DNA from: Dipteronia dyeriana
Lineage: Eukaryota > Streptophyta > Magnoliopsida > Sapindales > Sapindaceae
Assembly: GCA_032871835.1 (NCBI GenBank)
Contig: CM065296.1
Span: 16,446,001 to 16,510,000 of the forward strand
Direction: 5' to 3'
DNA: 64,000 nucleotides
Part shown: positions 44,847 through 56,502 of the stretch, piece by piece
How positions within the stretch are numbered: position 1 is the stretch's first letter
Layout of the letters: every line of letters starts with the position of its first letter
Program-made: the position numbers and the translations under genes
The notes under the pieces: generated by a model
What the model was told of the DNA's origin: nothing
Database searches by the model: none
Seen by the model: the letters and a program-made list of their open reading frames with translations, nothing else

Positions 44847-46900
44847 ATGGGTTTACAAGATGATGTAATAGCGGAAGGAGCCTCAAATACTAGGTCACCA
44901 TTACTTCTTGGCACTAACTATGAGTATTGGAAATTGAGGATAAAAGCCTACATCCGCTCTATTGATGAAAGGGCTTTGATGGTAGTGGAAGAAGGTTATA
45001 GTCCTCCTACCAAGGTTTTAGAGGATGGAACCATGATACTCAAGCCAATGAGTGAATGGACAACAAATGAGTTTGAGGTTGCAAAATGGCACCATCGTGC
45101 TATGAATGCCATCTTTGGAGGAGTTGATGGGCATTAATTCTCCTACATCTAAAATCTTGAATCCACTAAGGAAGCTTGGGATACTCTCCAAGTTACTAAT
45201 GAAGGAACCTTAGCGATGAAGAAATCGAGACTTCAAATGTTGGCATCACAATTTGAAGGTTTAAGTATGGGTGAGGAAGAAAAGTTCGAAGACTTCCAAT
45301 TCCGGCTTCTTAACATAGCTAACCAATGTCAAGCACTTGGAGTACCTATCTCAAAAGAGCGTTTAAATTGGAAAATCCTTAGGTATATTCCTAAGAGAAT
45401 TAAATCAAAGGTGACGGCCATTGAGTAAAGCAAGGATGTGGATAGTATGAACATCGATGAGTTGCTTAGGTCTCTCCAAACTTATGAGATGTGCTTGAAA
45501 CCAAAGATCAAGAGTAAGGGAATTGCTCTCAATGCTATTGAGGAGGAGAGTGATGATGAAAATGAAGAAATGACACTCTTGGTTAGAAGGTTCAAGAAGT
45601 TTCTAAAGAAGAATGCAAAACCTAAAGGCAAGTCTTCTAAGGAAAAAGGAGTCAAGAGAACATCATCTCCAAGGATTGTGAAGAATAGTCAAGCCATGAA
45701 CAAGAAAGAGGTTCAATGCTATAATTGTCAAGGTTTTGGTCACTTTGCTAGTGAGTGCACCAAGAAGCCATCTAAGAAAGACAAGAATGGCAAAGCGTTG
45801 GTGGCTAATTGGAGTGATGATAATTCTAGTGACAATGAGAGCTCTAGTAGTGAGTCTTCAAGTGATGAAAAGTTGGTGAGCAACTTTGTAGCTCTAACGG
45901 CTTCTCATTCTTCACTAGATGTTGGCAGTACAATATCTTTGAACAAGAACCTTGATGCAAATCATGATGGACGCTCTAGTTCTATTCCTACTAATCTTGA
46001 GTTGTTGAAAAAGATAGAAAAGCTTGATGAAGCTAGAGACAATGCTCAAAGAGAAGTAGTTGAGAAAGATGATTTGATCAAGAAGAAACTAAATGAGTTT
46101 GTGGTTGTTACTCGTAGACTTCTTGGTAAAGGTGATATTATGAAGAAGTTTGGAGAACTTGAAATGATTAACCTTGAGAAGGATAATGTGATATCTTCTT
46201 TGAAGAAAAGAGAGCAAGAATTGATGGAAGAGATAGACACGGCTAAGGAGGCTATCAAGGATTTAGTGAATGATTCGGTTAGTATGTCTAGTGTTAGGAA
46301 TCTTGTTAACTCTTATAGTGGTGAAGACGACTTGGTAGTTGAAGAGGAGCTCTTGGAAGCACTACTTCCTACACACTTTGATGAGGTCGTGATTGATAAG
46401 AAACCACACAAGAAGATAAGATCAAAAACCAAGAAGAAGCTGGTGAACAAGGTATCTTTACAAACTCCTAATGAAGCTAGTTCAATCCAAAAGGTACAAT
46501 CTCATCTTTTATTCCAATTTGCCATTATTGCAACACAATAGGTCACATTAAGCCTAGGTGTTATAAATATATTGAAAAATACAAATTAGGAAATGAATCT
46601 AGGGATAAGGAGATTAAACTTCAACTTGAACATGCTAAGACCTTGAAAGTTGAGAAACATGATAATTTTTGATAAGCATGAGAAAACGTTATGGAGTAGA
46701 AAGATTTCTAATCTTGTTCAACTTGACAAAGCTTGTGTTGAAAATGTTAAGGAATAGTGTGTTAATGATATTCTTGTTAATCAAGTCATTGAAGGACTTT
46801 ACTCTAGATTTAACATTGTTGTCAAGGATAATATTGGAAATGTTTGTGTAGGTACACCCAAGAACAAGTGGTTCAAGGGTGAGTGCTCTTATCACTAATA
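44847..46900 (+). pseudogene. SIRE-C gag (nearly intact, in-frame stops)
   Basis: A single frame runs from ATG 44847 to 46541, broken only by in-frame TAA codons at about 45135, 45153 and 45426. Two of these fit CAA-to-TAA changes. N-terminus: LLLGTNYEYWKLRIKAYIRS. Capsid (UBN2 type): TKEAWDTLQVTNEGT-like, FEDFQFRLLNIANQC, LLRSLQTYEMCLKPK. Zinc knuckle CYNCQGFGHFASEC is intact. A Ser/Asp-rich linker and a coiled coil (about residues 365-450) follow. After a frameshift near 46495 come a second knuckle CHYCNTIGHIKPRC and a tail ending VCVGTPKNKWFKGECSYH, matching SIRE-B. This is the only SIRE copy here that keeps the capsid domain. Confidence 0.9.
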
Positions 46901-48570
46901 TAAGAAGCACATGTGAGATAGCTTTGAGGCTATATATCAATTGTTTTGAGAATTCTAGCTTGCTAGCTTTGAATACTCCATGTATTGATATGAACTTGGT
47001 TATCTCACATCATGATTGTTATGATGGTCAAAATTTGTTGATTAACTTTAGAGAAGTTCTTCTTGTTATATGTGTTGATTGAGTTGAGATATTATGCATT
47101 TTATACTCTTGTTGTGAAACATCGTGAACTTGGTGTCATGAGGACATTCAAGGCAAGAGTGCTCATAAAAAGGGCAGAAGTATGATATTTGGTGAATATA
47201 ATGTGCAAAAAGGTATCTCTATACTCTAATGCATATTCTCTTAGATATTCATCTTTTGACTCAATTTTTGACATACATCTCATAGCATGTCATATTAGAG
47301 AATTTTGTATGGTATACATATGGTTCTCATTGACATTTGCTATTTTAGGATCTAATAGTGATATTGTTCACATTGATCTTAACTTTGATGATTGTTTGTG
47401 TATAGTATATTGAGTGGCATTACTTTTGAAAATATGAGCTTCATATTCTTTGAAAGCTACTCATTAGAGAAGTAATGATCTTGAATAAGTCTCTACTTAT
47501 TGCTCTTAGATCATGTGCTTATGAGCCATAAAATCTTGGTTTTCTAATAATTTGCACTATGCTTCTCTTATATGTTTTGCTAGTAGGCTGAGTTTACTAA
47601 TATGTAAACATTGGATACACCTTGAAGTTTTTGTGCTTAAGTACATTTAAAATGACCTATGGTTGGTATCCATTTTTCTTCTGCAATTACATAAAACTCA
47701 ACGAGCACCTTCAGGAAAAGGGTTACACACATTGGTTGTGAAAGCTACCCAATGTTGGAAAGAGCTACACCATTGTGATGAGTGAAAGCCATCATGAAGT
47801 GAATTTTGTTTTTGTAAAAAAAATGGAAAAATCAAAGAAGTGTTGAAATGAAATCAATAAGAAAAATCTTTGATTCAAAGCCTGAAAAGAAAAGGAGGAA
47901 GGCTTAAAAAGGAGTTTAGTTGAAAATCAAATGAGCTCGGGTTGAAAAACAGAAATGGGATGACCAGCCACATGCACACACACGCTTATATGTTGAAAAT
48001 CTATTCTCTTAAAAGCAAAAAATTCCGGATGATAATCGGTTTGACTTTTTATGGAAAAAGCTTATGATGAATAGTTGTTGGAAATTGTTTGCATGATGCT
48101 TATCAAACTACTTCTTGATATATATTTGAAGCATATCTCTCACACACAAACTTTGTTTATGAGTATGATGATATCTTTGCAATTGTTGAAGAATTATGAG
48201 AGAACTTGAAAAATCTTTGTGTATCTCTCTTAGCATATGAAGCTTATTTTGTTGATATTTCTTCAAATTGCTTGAATGTGTGATTGTGTGAACTTCCTTG
48301 TGAACCTTATGCTATCATGAATCTTAGTCATGGAATTTATCAAGATGGAGCATTGTATGCTAGACATTGTTCTATTTTATGATATGTTAACATGCTTCAT
48401 TTTGTTACATGTTGGCATATTTTGACTTAATGATACTTGTAAGATATTACTCACTATCTTTTTCTTGCATGATGATTCATTCTTAAGTCGTATGTCATTG
48501 TTTTATATATTTGTGACTAATAAGCTTGTTTTGTCTTTCACTCACTTTTGTATGTTTATAGCATCTTATT
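46901..48570 (+). other. conserved 3' noncoding block of SIRE-C
   Basis: There is no gene here. It aligns in order with 22120-23690 of SIRE-B (for example CATAGCATGTCATATTAGAGAA at about 47282 and 22560, and the block GGCTACACCATTGTGATGAG). It includes a region that also pairs with SIRE-A 12155-12300. The reading frames are short and differ between copies, which argues against coding. Confidence 0.7.
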
Positions 48571-48582
48571 TCACAAGAACAA

Positions 48583-49636
48583 ATGGGAAGAACTAAAGTT
48601 ACCGGAAGTGGAAATCAATTGAATCCCATTGTGAAAGCCAAGTCAACCTCAAAGAGATCCAAAGCTTCAAGGTCAAAGGATTTAGGGATCTTTGCAACTA
48701 AGAAGATATTTCAAGAGAGAGGCATTGACTTAGGTAAATGTAAAGATTCTTATGTTCTTAAATGCATTAAGGATAGAAATTAGGAATCTTGGGTGAGCAT
48801 TCTAGGAATAGTGAATGACACTATTGCTAGAGAATTTTATCATGAATATAGAGAGAGTGCCACCTTATTGGATGCTTTGATGGATGTTAGGGGTGTTGTG
48901 TTTAGAGTTAACCCGGTAAACATTAAGTTTTTTGGGCTATCTAGTGGTATTGATTCAAACTTTCTAGATGTTGATATCATTGAGAATCTTAATATCATGG
49001 GTAGAATTCTATGTGACAATGCTTCTTTTGAGTGGAAAGGTAGAGCATATATTAGTCAACATGAGTTAACTAAGGCAAGTGCATTTTGGCATCTTTTCAT
49101 TTGCACAAATATTATTGGATCTTCGAATTCAACTGAGTTGAATAAAGACAAGATCAAAATAGTATATGCCTTAGTGACTAATCAACCTTTAAACCTTGGG
49201 ATTTGCTTATGTTTTATTTGGATAATACGGCTTTCTCAACTAGAGGAGATAAGAAGCTTGCATTACGGGGTTTATAACTTCTTTTTGTTTAGCTCGTGGT
49301 GTTCAAAGTAGTGGAGATGATATGTCGGTACAACCCTTGGAATAGTATAGTGATAAACGTGTGTCATACATGTCATATAAGGATAAGGGTAGGACATGTG
49401 ATACTTTTGGACTTCTTAGTTCACAAGTTGATTGTCAAGAAACTAGCATAAACATTCTTCTGGATTGGGCTTTGCATTTGAAGAAGAAGGTTGATGAGCT
49501 TAGTGCTATAGTTGAAAAACAAGATGCTAGAATAAAAGAGTTGGAGGAGTGTATTGCATCAAGTTCAAGACCACCTCTCAAGCATTATGTTAGGTCAACT
49601 ACACGCACATCTTTCTTTGGTGGATCTAGTAGCTAG
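48583..49636 (+). pseudogene. PF20167-like 'putative plant transposon protein' ORF
   Basis: ATG 48583 opens a basic N-terminus (MGRTKVTGSG, KAKSTSKRSKASRSKD), then KKIFQERGIDLGK, and after one in-frame TAG (48781) REFYHEYRES, MDVRGVVFRVNPVNIKFFGL, KASAFWHLFICTNI and KIKIVYALVTNQPLNLG. A frameshift at about 49200-49270 leads to GFITSFCLARGVQSSGDD, a TAG, then a C-terminal coiled coil (LDWALHLKKKVDELSAIVEK, 49480-49560) and stop at 49634. About 350 codons in total. The ERGIDL, REFY, VRG-V-N and LITxLCxxxGV-like order is what I remember of PF20167 proteins. The function of that family is unknown. It sits where envelope-like ORFs occur in some SIRE elements, but no signal peptide or membrane segment is seen. 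Confidence 0.7.
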
Positions 49637-49990
49637 TATTTGAGTCTCATGGTATGTTTCTCACCTTTTGGCATCATTTCATGTCAAAAAGGGGGTGAAA
49701 GAGTTGTTATACATTGCTAGTTACTTAGTTTCCTTTTTATGTTGTTTTTGTGATGTTTTGGACTTTCAATGGTTTGTAGTAATTAGTCTTAAGATTTGGT
49801 TAAGAATTCTTGTATTTGGCATGTATTGAGGGGGAGATACATGTATTTGTGGACTTAATTGTATATTCTTATCCATATTATATGTTGCCATTTGTTGTTT
49901 TTCTCTTGTATATGCATTGTGCTTTGAGAGGATTTGTAGGTTGCTTCAAGAGAAGATCAAGATGAAGTTCAAGAGTTGGTGAAGATGAAC
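49637..49990 (+). other. SIRE-C distal 3' noncoding piece
   Basis: Contains AAAAAGGGGGTGAAAG (49686) and GAGGGGGAGATAC (about 49829), related to the purine tracts of SIRE-B 23781 and 23858. The tract next to the LTR is lost with the start of the 3' LTR. Confidence 0.65.
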
Positions 49991-51359
49991 TATTGTGAGT
50001 GTTTTGATTTGTGTTTTGAACACTTTCAAAGCTAGATTGAATTTCAATTAAAATCATTCATGTTGAGTTAGGTTTTGATTTTGCCTATGTTATCACATGT
50101 TTTGGATTGTATTGTGCTAGCTTTGATTCTAGGTCTATTTTGTGATCTATGATTGATTGATTTTGTAAAAAATAGTTCATCACATGTATTAGGCTCTCTT
50201 GGCTGAAATTCTCACATAATACATGTGCTTATGTTCTTTTGAGCTATTCATGTGATTTGTTGAATCTATGATTAGGAATATGTTCTAGAACTTATGCTTA
50301 GATCTATTTGACTTTGTTTTATGATTTTAGCATGTTTTAGGTATTTGTGATTTAAACTTGATATTCTGATTTGTTGATCATATCTTGTGATTCAAGTTTA
50401 TATATATGCATGAATCTAGTTTGTGATTAATGTTGATCATATCTTACATAATCTAGATTGACTACTCATGCATGATGAACTAGACTATATGTGATTTGTG
50501 CATTCATGCTCATGTCTAGTATTTTCCATAGGATGTTTTGATCATATTATTCTATGTTGCGTGCTTGTTTGCATTTTGCATTCACGATGACCTAGATGCC
50601 TTGTGAGAAGAAAGTCTTGACAATAGGTGTGAGACTTATGGTGTTGAGCAAGAAGTCTTGGCAAGAGGTGTGAAGCCTCGGATTGTCGAGCAAGGAAGTC
50701 TTAACTAGAGGTGTGAAGCATTGGATAGTCGAACAAGAAGTCTTGCCTAGAGTTGGGAGAACTCGGATAGGTGAGCAAGGAAGTCTTGACTAGAGTCGGG
50801 AAGACTCGGATAGTTGAGCAAGAAATTTTGCCTTGGGTTGTGAAGATCCGGCTAAGGTGAGCAAGGAAGTCTTGACAAGATGTGTGAAGCCTCGGATTGT
50901 TGAGCATAGGGCGACAACTTCTAGAGTAGGATAAGATGGTAGTTTCTAGGTGAAGAGGTCACTTGAGAGATTGTACTTGTCTTATTTACTAGTGGATTTT
51001 GTTTGCCGGTGGCTGCTAACCCGTGGATGTTTCCCCTTCGAAGGTTTACCACGTCATTTCTTATGTCAACTTTTCTCTATCCCTAGCTCTCTAATATTTG
51101 TATTGTGGATAAAACTCTTTATGTATGTTGAATTCCTCTTTATAATATAGATTGTGTATGTTTTATAATTACTTGTTTGTATCACACTTTACTTGTGTTT
51201 CTATATTGATTAATTGTATTTAATTAATATATATATTGCGATACAAACAATCTAGAGAGACAAACTTTTGTTTGTTTATAAGGGAGATGAAAAAGGTACC
51301 TAACCTATTCACCCCCCCTCTAGGTTAGCCTTGAGCATTTAACCGTGATTGTATTTTCA
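49991..51359 (+). repeat. SIRE-C 3' LTR, 5'-truncated
   Basis: Matches the 5' LTR from 43396 onward and ends GTATTTTCA at 51359. The first 1.08 kb, with promoter and hairpin, is missing. Because the outer end and target duplication are intact, the loss happened after insertion. The 43-44-bp units are at 50605-50920. Confidence 0.9.
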
Positions 51360-51364
51360 CCATC
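51360..51364. other. target site duplication CCATC (right), SIRE-C
   Basis: Second copy of CCATC; beyond it the CopT RT sequence resumes in the orientation and at the position left at 42319. Confidence 0.9.
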
Positions 51365-52499
51365 CATTCCTCTTTTCCGCTTGTATACCCACTTGCACCC
51401 GATGGGTTTTATCCTTTTAGGCAAGTCTACAAGTGACCAGACTTTGTTTTTGAACATAGATTCAATTTCGGATTGCATTGCCTTTTGCCAATGGCTACAA
51501 TCAACATCTTTCATTGCTTCCTTGTACGTATAGAGATCATCATCGTCTGGAAGATTCTCCTAGACCGATGAATCTTTCGGGTTGTCTAACAACCCTCCCA
51601 CTATGACGAGGTATGGTAGATTGTTGATCTTGTGTTGGTACGGAATTTACAATTGGGCTTGGTTGCGAAACCTCTTGTGGAATTGTATCTCCTAAAAGCT
51701 CATTTAGGACAATTCTACTTTTAGGCACAAAAATATTCATATAGTCCTCTTCTAAAAATTTGACATTTGTCGAAACAAATACTTTAAGATCTGAAGGACT
51801 ATAAAAATAATATCCTTTTGTTCCTTTTGGATACCTTACAAATATGCATGTTTCTAAACGGGACTCCATCTTATCTATCTTTCCTTTTAACACGTGCGCA
51901 GGACATCAAAATATCCTTAAGTGTTGTAAACTAGGCTTTCGCCTAGTCCACAACTCATGCGATGTTTTAGGAACCGAATTAGATAGTACATCGTTTAGAA
52001 TATACATGGCATTTTGTAAATCATATCCCCAAAAAGAACTAGGGAGCGTTGAATAACTCAACATAGACCTAACCGTATCCAAAAGAGTTCTATTTCTTCT
52101 TTCTGTCACCCCATTTTGTTGAGGTGTGCCTGGTGCAGAAAACTGAGAAATTATTCCTTTATCAATAAGATATTGCTGAAACTCACCAGATAGATATTCT
52201 CCACCACGATCGGACCTCAAGATTTTTATGCGTTTCTCAAGCTGATTTTCTACTTCAGCTTTAAATGTTTTGAACATATCAAAAGCATCTGATTTATGTC
52301 TCATGAGATACACATAGCCAAATATTGAGTGATCATCCGTGAAAGTGGTGAAGTACTCATATCCTCCTCTAGCTTGAATGCTCATAGGTCCACACACATC
52401 AGTGTGTATCAATCCTAAACATTCGATGGCTCTTGCGCCTTTGGTCGTAAACCACCTTTTGGTCATTTTACCGTCTATTCCTTTGACCCTTTTCACCAC
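51365..52499 (-). pseudogene. CopT integrase and N-terminal end of reverse transcriptase
   Basis: The integrase core is largely open (52499-51906): ECLGLIHTDVCGPMS (first Asp), FTTFTDDHSIFGYVYLM, LRSDRGGEYLSGEF (second Asp) and TPQQNGVTERRNRTL (catalytic Glu), then ILNDVLSNSVPKTSHELW. The second piece 51893-51540 carries the post-core domain (LKGKIDKMESRLETCIFV, VFVSTNVKFLEEDYM) and the linker with RHSGRVVRQPERF. RT starts in 51514-51365 with MKDVDCSHWQKAMQSEIESM and PIGCKWVYKRKRG before SIRE-C interrupts it. One frame change and a stop separate the pieces. Confidence 0.9.
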
Positions 52500-53183
52500 A
52501 AAAGAAACACTTTCCTTTGATCTTGGTTACTTTCTTGGTCTCTTTCTAAGAAGGCTCAAGTTTCTTTTTCTTATGTTATCTCTTGACCTTCTTACAAGTC
52601 TTTAACAGTAGCAACTTACTAAGCATATGAATCTCTTTAACCTCGCCTTTCACAAGGATTATCTTGGTCCTTTGAATATCTTGCATCAGGCTTTGCAAGG
52701 TGAATTCCTTATTATTCAAGGTGTAGTCCAACTTGAATTGATCAAAGGAATCCGATAGTGAGTTGGCAATCATGTCAATTTTGGTCTCACCATCTATCTT
52801 AGCACCATTCAGTTCAGCAATGTTGAGATGTGCTATGACTTTTATTATGTGATCTTTCATACCATGTCCAGGTTTCATCCTAAGATTCATAAAAGCAATC
52901 ACTGCCTCTCTCTCTTAGTCATCATAGACCTCATAGCAAACATCTCCTCTAGAGACATCATTATATCGGTAGTAGTCTCTATTCCTTAATGTTGCTGTTG
53001 CAACACATCGAAGATGATAGCCATAATGTAACGTACATTTGGCCATCTCATTTGAAGACTTCCACTACTGATACTCATCTCTTTGGTTCCTGAGTTAGAT
53101 TCATTAGTTTGGTGATTAAGAAATATACAGAATGAACTTATACTTTTCAGCTTGCAACAATAACCCAATATTCCTTTTTCCAT
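52500..53183 (-). pseudogene. CopT gag, fused to integrase by deletion
   Basis: 53183-52986 and 52902-52576 contain the capsid region: NLRMKPGHGMKDHIIKVIAHL, AELNGAKIDGETKIDMI and SDSFDQFKLDYTLNNKEFT. A zinc-knuckle start (KCFFCGEKG) at about 52520-52490 runs straight into the integrase, so the rest of the knuckle, the protease and the integrase zinc-finger region are deleted. Frame changes near 52910 and 52570. Confidence 0.8.
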
Positions 53184-54480
53184 GTCACATAATTATCATC
53201 AGTTAAATGATTATCTTTTAGGAATTTGATTAGGGATGGGGTCATGATTTCTTTATAATAAAAAAAATTATATGAGTAAATAATCATGATAAAGCACTTT
53301 TGAATATTTTTCTTGAATTAAATGAAATAATTCAATCGTAAAAATTCAACGGTGATCCGACACCCATAAATGTCACTCCTCCTTTGGGAGTTCGCTCCAT
53401 TTGCTAGTTGCACTAGGTCCCACCTAATTGTTAACATAACAACCAACGTTTTTAATTTTAGCCTTGTGATTTTATTAACAAGAACTCTTGGGAGGATATT
53501 AATAAACTCACATTGAGTGTGTTACCAAGTTATCGACCTTCAATATAGTCCCTCACGAATATCCCTCCATTGGGAGTAGATATCGTTTGAGCTAATTGTC
53601 TAGTCTATCCTTGTAAGGAAGTATCTTGTTAAATTCCATTCATTAATACCTCTTGGGAGGTTATTTACGAAACATAAAGCTTAACTAAACTTGGAGGCTG
53701 TAGGTGTTCAAAAATACCTCCTCCCACTCAATTGTTTACGGCGTGTGATCGAATTTCAAAGAATGATTTACCAAGTTATCTATATGCCAATTTAGATACT
53801 TAAACCATTCAATGCATGTTCATACCAAAAGAGATATATGAGTGGCACTCCTATTCTATATGACATGTTATCAAACAATGACAAACATTGCAATATTTAC
53901 AAAAAAAATACAATTTTGGTCCATCCTAGAAAAACAAGTAAATTACATATATCTTGGAATACAAGAACTCCTTCCTTGGCGAACAAGTCTTCAAGCGACC
54001 TTCGTCGTTCAATCTCCCTCGGCTACCTCCCATTGGCGTGCGCACCCCTCGCCCTTACCCATGGGCGTGCGCATGCCACAAACCCATAAAGGGCTGCCAT
54101 GTGCAGCCCATGGCTACCAAAAGGGGTGCCGTGCGCAGCCCATGCCACAAGAAACATGGTTGCACGCTCTTCGCATGCACGTTCGTTGTTACTGATCGCA
54201 CGGTCTCAAACTTGTTCCGGTTGCTCCTAATTCTTCAAACCTTCGAGTCTTCAATACTTGAATGTATTACAGAAGAATTTAAATAATAAAAAATACTGAA
54301 GTTTTTTTTATTACAATAGTGCAGTTTTTTTTTATTACAACGACAAAATAAAATAAAAAAACTTAGCAACTACCAAGAAGGAAATTATGGCGATGATAGA
54401 CCACCCTTCTTGTTACAATCCCAAAACAAAATACATTGAAATTCTAGGACCAAAATTGAGCAATAACAAAACACATATAA

Positions 54481-54525
<45 letters not shown>

Positions 54526-54649
54526 ATACATTCCAATGTAAATATATATGTGAATACCTAGAGTGCCATCTCTTTCTAAAACATGTATATATACAATAAA
54601 AAAAAAAGATTCACGAAAACATACATCAATCAATCAAGGGTACAACCAG
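53184..54649 (-). other. CopT 5' leader
   Basis: 1.47 kb between gag and the primer-binding site, no gene. A GC-rich core at 54020-54180 contains direct repeats of CCCAT(G/T)GGCGTGCGCA and a perfect hairpin GGGCTGC/GCAGCCC at 54091-54109, in otherwise AT-rich DNA. An (AT)20 microsatellite lies at 54484-54523. ORFs in 53838-54633 look spurious. Confidence 0.65.
54484..54523. repeat. (AT)20 microsatellite
   Basis: Uninterrupted AT dinucleotides for about 40 bases within the CopT leader. Confidence 0.95.
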
Positions 54650-54661
54650 GCTTTGATACCA
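54650..54661 (-). other. CopT primer-binding site
   Basis: On the minus strand TGGTATCAAAGC, one base from the exact initiator tRNA-Met complement, two bases inside the LTR end at 54664. Confidence 0.85.
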
Positions 54662-54663
54662 AT

Positions 54664-56502
54664 TGTAGGGAAAAAAATGGTTCAATACGCAACGGAAGCG
54701 TGGGGAAAACGAAATTAGGGTTTGCGTATAAAAAAAATCCCTTTATGCAACGAGAACCTTAACCCTAGATTAATTGCGTATAATCTCTTGCACATATATA
54801 TAGGATGATAAATCCTTTCCTAAGAAGGATTTGCTTGGTTGTCAAGAATCCTTTCCTTAGGTGGATTTATTTGGTAGTAAAGAGTCCTTATCTAAAAGGA
54901 AATCTAACTTCCCCTATAACCATATGTTGTTGGCCGAATTTTACTCTATGATTTAGATTAGGAGAGTTTATTCTTTCCTAAGAAGGATTACTTGATGGAC
55001 AATAATTCTATCCTTAGATAGATTAACTTGGTGGTTATGAATCATTTTCAAAGAAGAATTCTACCACTAAGTTGTTTTACTTGGTGACCAAGAATCCTTT
55101 TCCAAAAATAATTCTTTCCTACACCAAGACTCCTAATCCAACTCAATAATGTATTTGTAACCATATTAAAGACTTCCTAATTTGATTAGATAAATAATTC
55201 CTTTTATTTATCTACTTATCAAATATAGTCTTTAACATTAACTATACTACCAACAATAGTATAGTTTTAGGAGACCATCTCCTACTAGGAAAAAGATTTT
55301 GACTTTTAATTAAATAATTAATTAAATAACAAGTTAATTAATTTCCATTTAATTAAATAATAAAATAAAATAAATATATTTATGTTATTCTTAATAGCCT
55401 TTGCCGCCCATACCATATATGTAAGGGCCATATATTATTTTTCTTATTTTATTAAATCCATTGGACCTTAATAAAAAGTCCACATGTGAACTAGACCTAT
55501 TCGTACAAAAGAAACAAGTTCACATGCCTTATTACAATTCTAGATTGACCCTTATTGGTCCGGTAGAATATATTAAGTGATCCATACAAGTTCGTGTGGA
55601 TTGGGGATCTTGGCGGGCTATCTAAATTTAAGCTCCAATAGACACAACCTTATTGGAGAAAGTGTATCCTCTTGAAGAATACCAGTAATCACCAAGAGCT
55701 CATAGACTGCCTACAGCTCTGCAAATTACCATATTTACTCATATGACCACATTTTGAACTTGGATATTTTGACTTGTCCAAAAGCCATGTTTCAATAGAC
55801 ACTATTGAAACTTAACGTTACGATTTAATATACAATACCTCAAAACATCCATATGATGGTATTCTACTCTTATTAATAAATGGACCCACGATGTCCATAT
55901 CTATAAATGAAGTCCTCTATTGATTAACAAATGAATATCACCAAACTATCGAGGATAGACTATGCTATATAATCGTACTCATTGATAGCTCAAATGATAA
56001 CACTTGCAACCATAAGTCCATCATTTATCTCAGGATTGAGATAGACTCTCCGATTGTCTTCAAATGAAAACTTTTATCCATTGACGGTTCTAGATAAAGT
56101 ATTTCATTTTGATCCTATTTAATACACCCAGTGCACTAGATTCTTTTACCTAAAGACACCACACTTTGATGATTTTAGACTCATCATAACATATTTGATC
56201 CCACTCAAATGCTAGTAAAAGAATCTACAACTTTGACAAGATAAAGACGCCCAACCTTCTATCTTAAGTTATGAATATTATTCAAGACTAACTAAAGAAT
56301 TGTGTGTACCTCATACATATCTAGATGTATGAACAATTCTTCTTTTCTCATAGTCTTTTGACCTTATGATTATTTACTTTTGACAATAATAATAATTAAA
56401 CTATAAATGCTATAAGATTTGTTAAACTAGAAATCACTTTATTCATATAAAAAGATTGTTATTTACAATATTACACTCTTACTATCGAGCAGAATCCTAA
56501 CA
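54664..56502 (-). repeat. CopT 5' LTR (1839 bp)
   Basis: LTR start at 56502 (TGTTAGGATTCTGCTCG), end at 54664 (CCCTACA). It lacks about 500 bp present at 38546-39055 of the other LTR, with a join at about 54775-54785. Confidence 0.85.

Larger units (their letters stand above)
42320..51359 (+). mobile_element. SIRE-C: pol-less SIRE-type element with an additional captured ORF
   Basis: Inserted in the CopT RT gene with CCATC duplications. Parts: 5' LTR 42320-44762, primer-binding site, gag 44847-46900, conserved noncoding block, a PF20167-like ORF (48583-49636), a second noncoding piece, and a 3' LTR that lacks about its first 1.08 kb and the adjoining purine tract. No protease, integrase, RT or RNase H motif is present. 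It diverges from SIRE-B in the LTR but shares the gag tail and 3' block. Confidence 0.85.
38439..56502 (-). mobile_element. CopT: Tork-like Ty1/copia element, split by SIRE-C
   Basis: Minus-strand order: 5' LTR 56502-54664, primer-binding site, leader, gag, integrase, RT (interrupted by SIRE-C at 51364/42315), RNase H, purine tract, 3' LTR 40889-38439. The flanking bases are AAAAA on the left and AATAA on the right, a possible 5-bp duplication with one mismatch. Gag is joined to integrase with protease lost. The RT frame is broken by a 25-bp duplication. Dead copy. Confidence 0.85.

Noticed and set aside
48583..49636. Envelope-like ORF as described for some SIRE elements
   Set aside because: No signal peptide, transmembrane segment or fusion-like stretch is visible; the motifs fit the PF20167-type plant protein better.
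53838..54286. Overlapping ORFs with GC-rich content suggesting a gene in the CopT leader
   Set aside because: Three overlapping frames through short direct repeats, no domain, and the place is a retrotransposon leader.
54385..54633. ORFs with a Tyr-Ile repeat
   Set aside because: Translation of the (AT)20 microsatellite.
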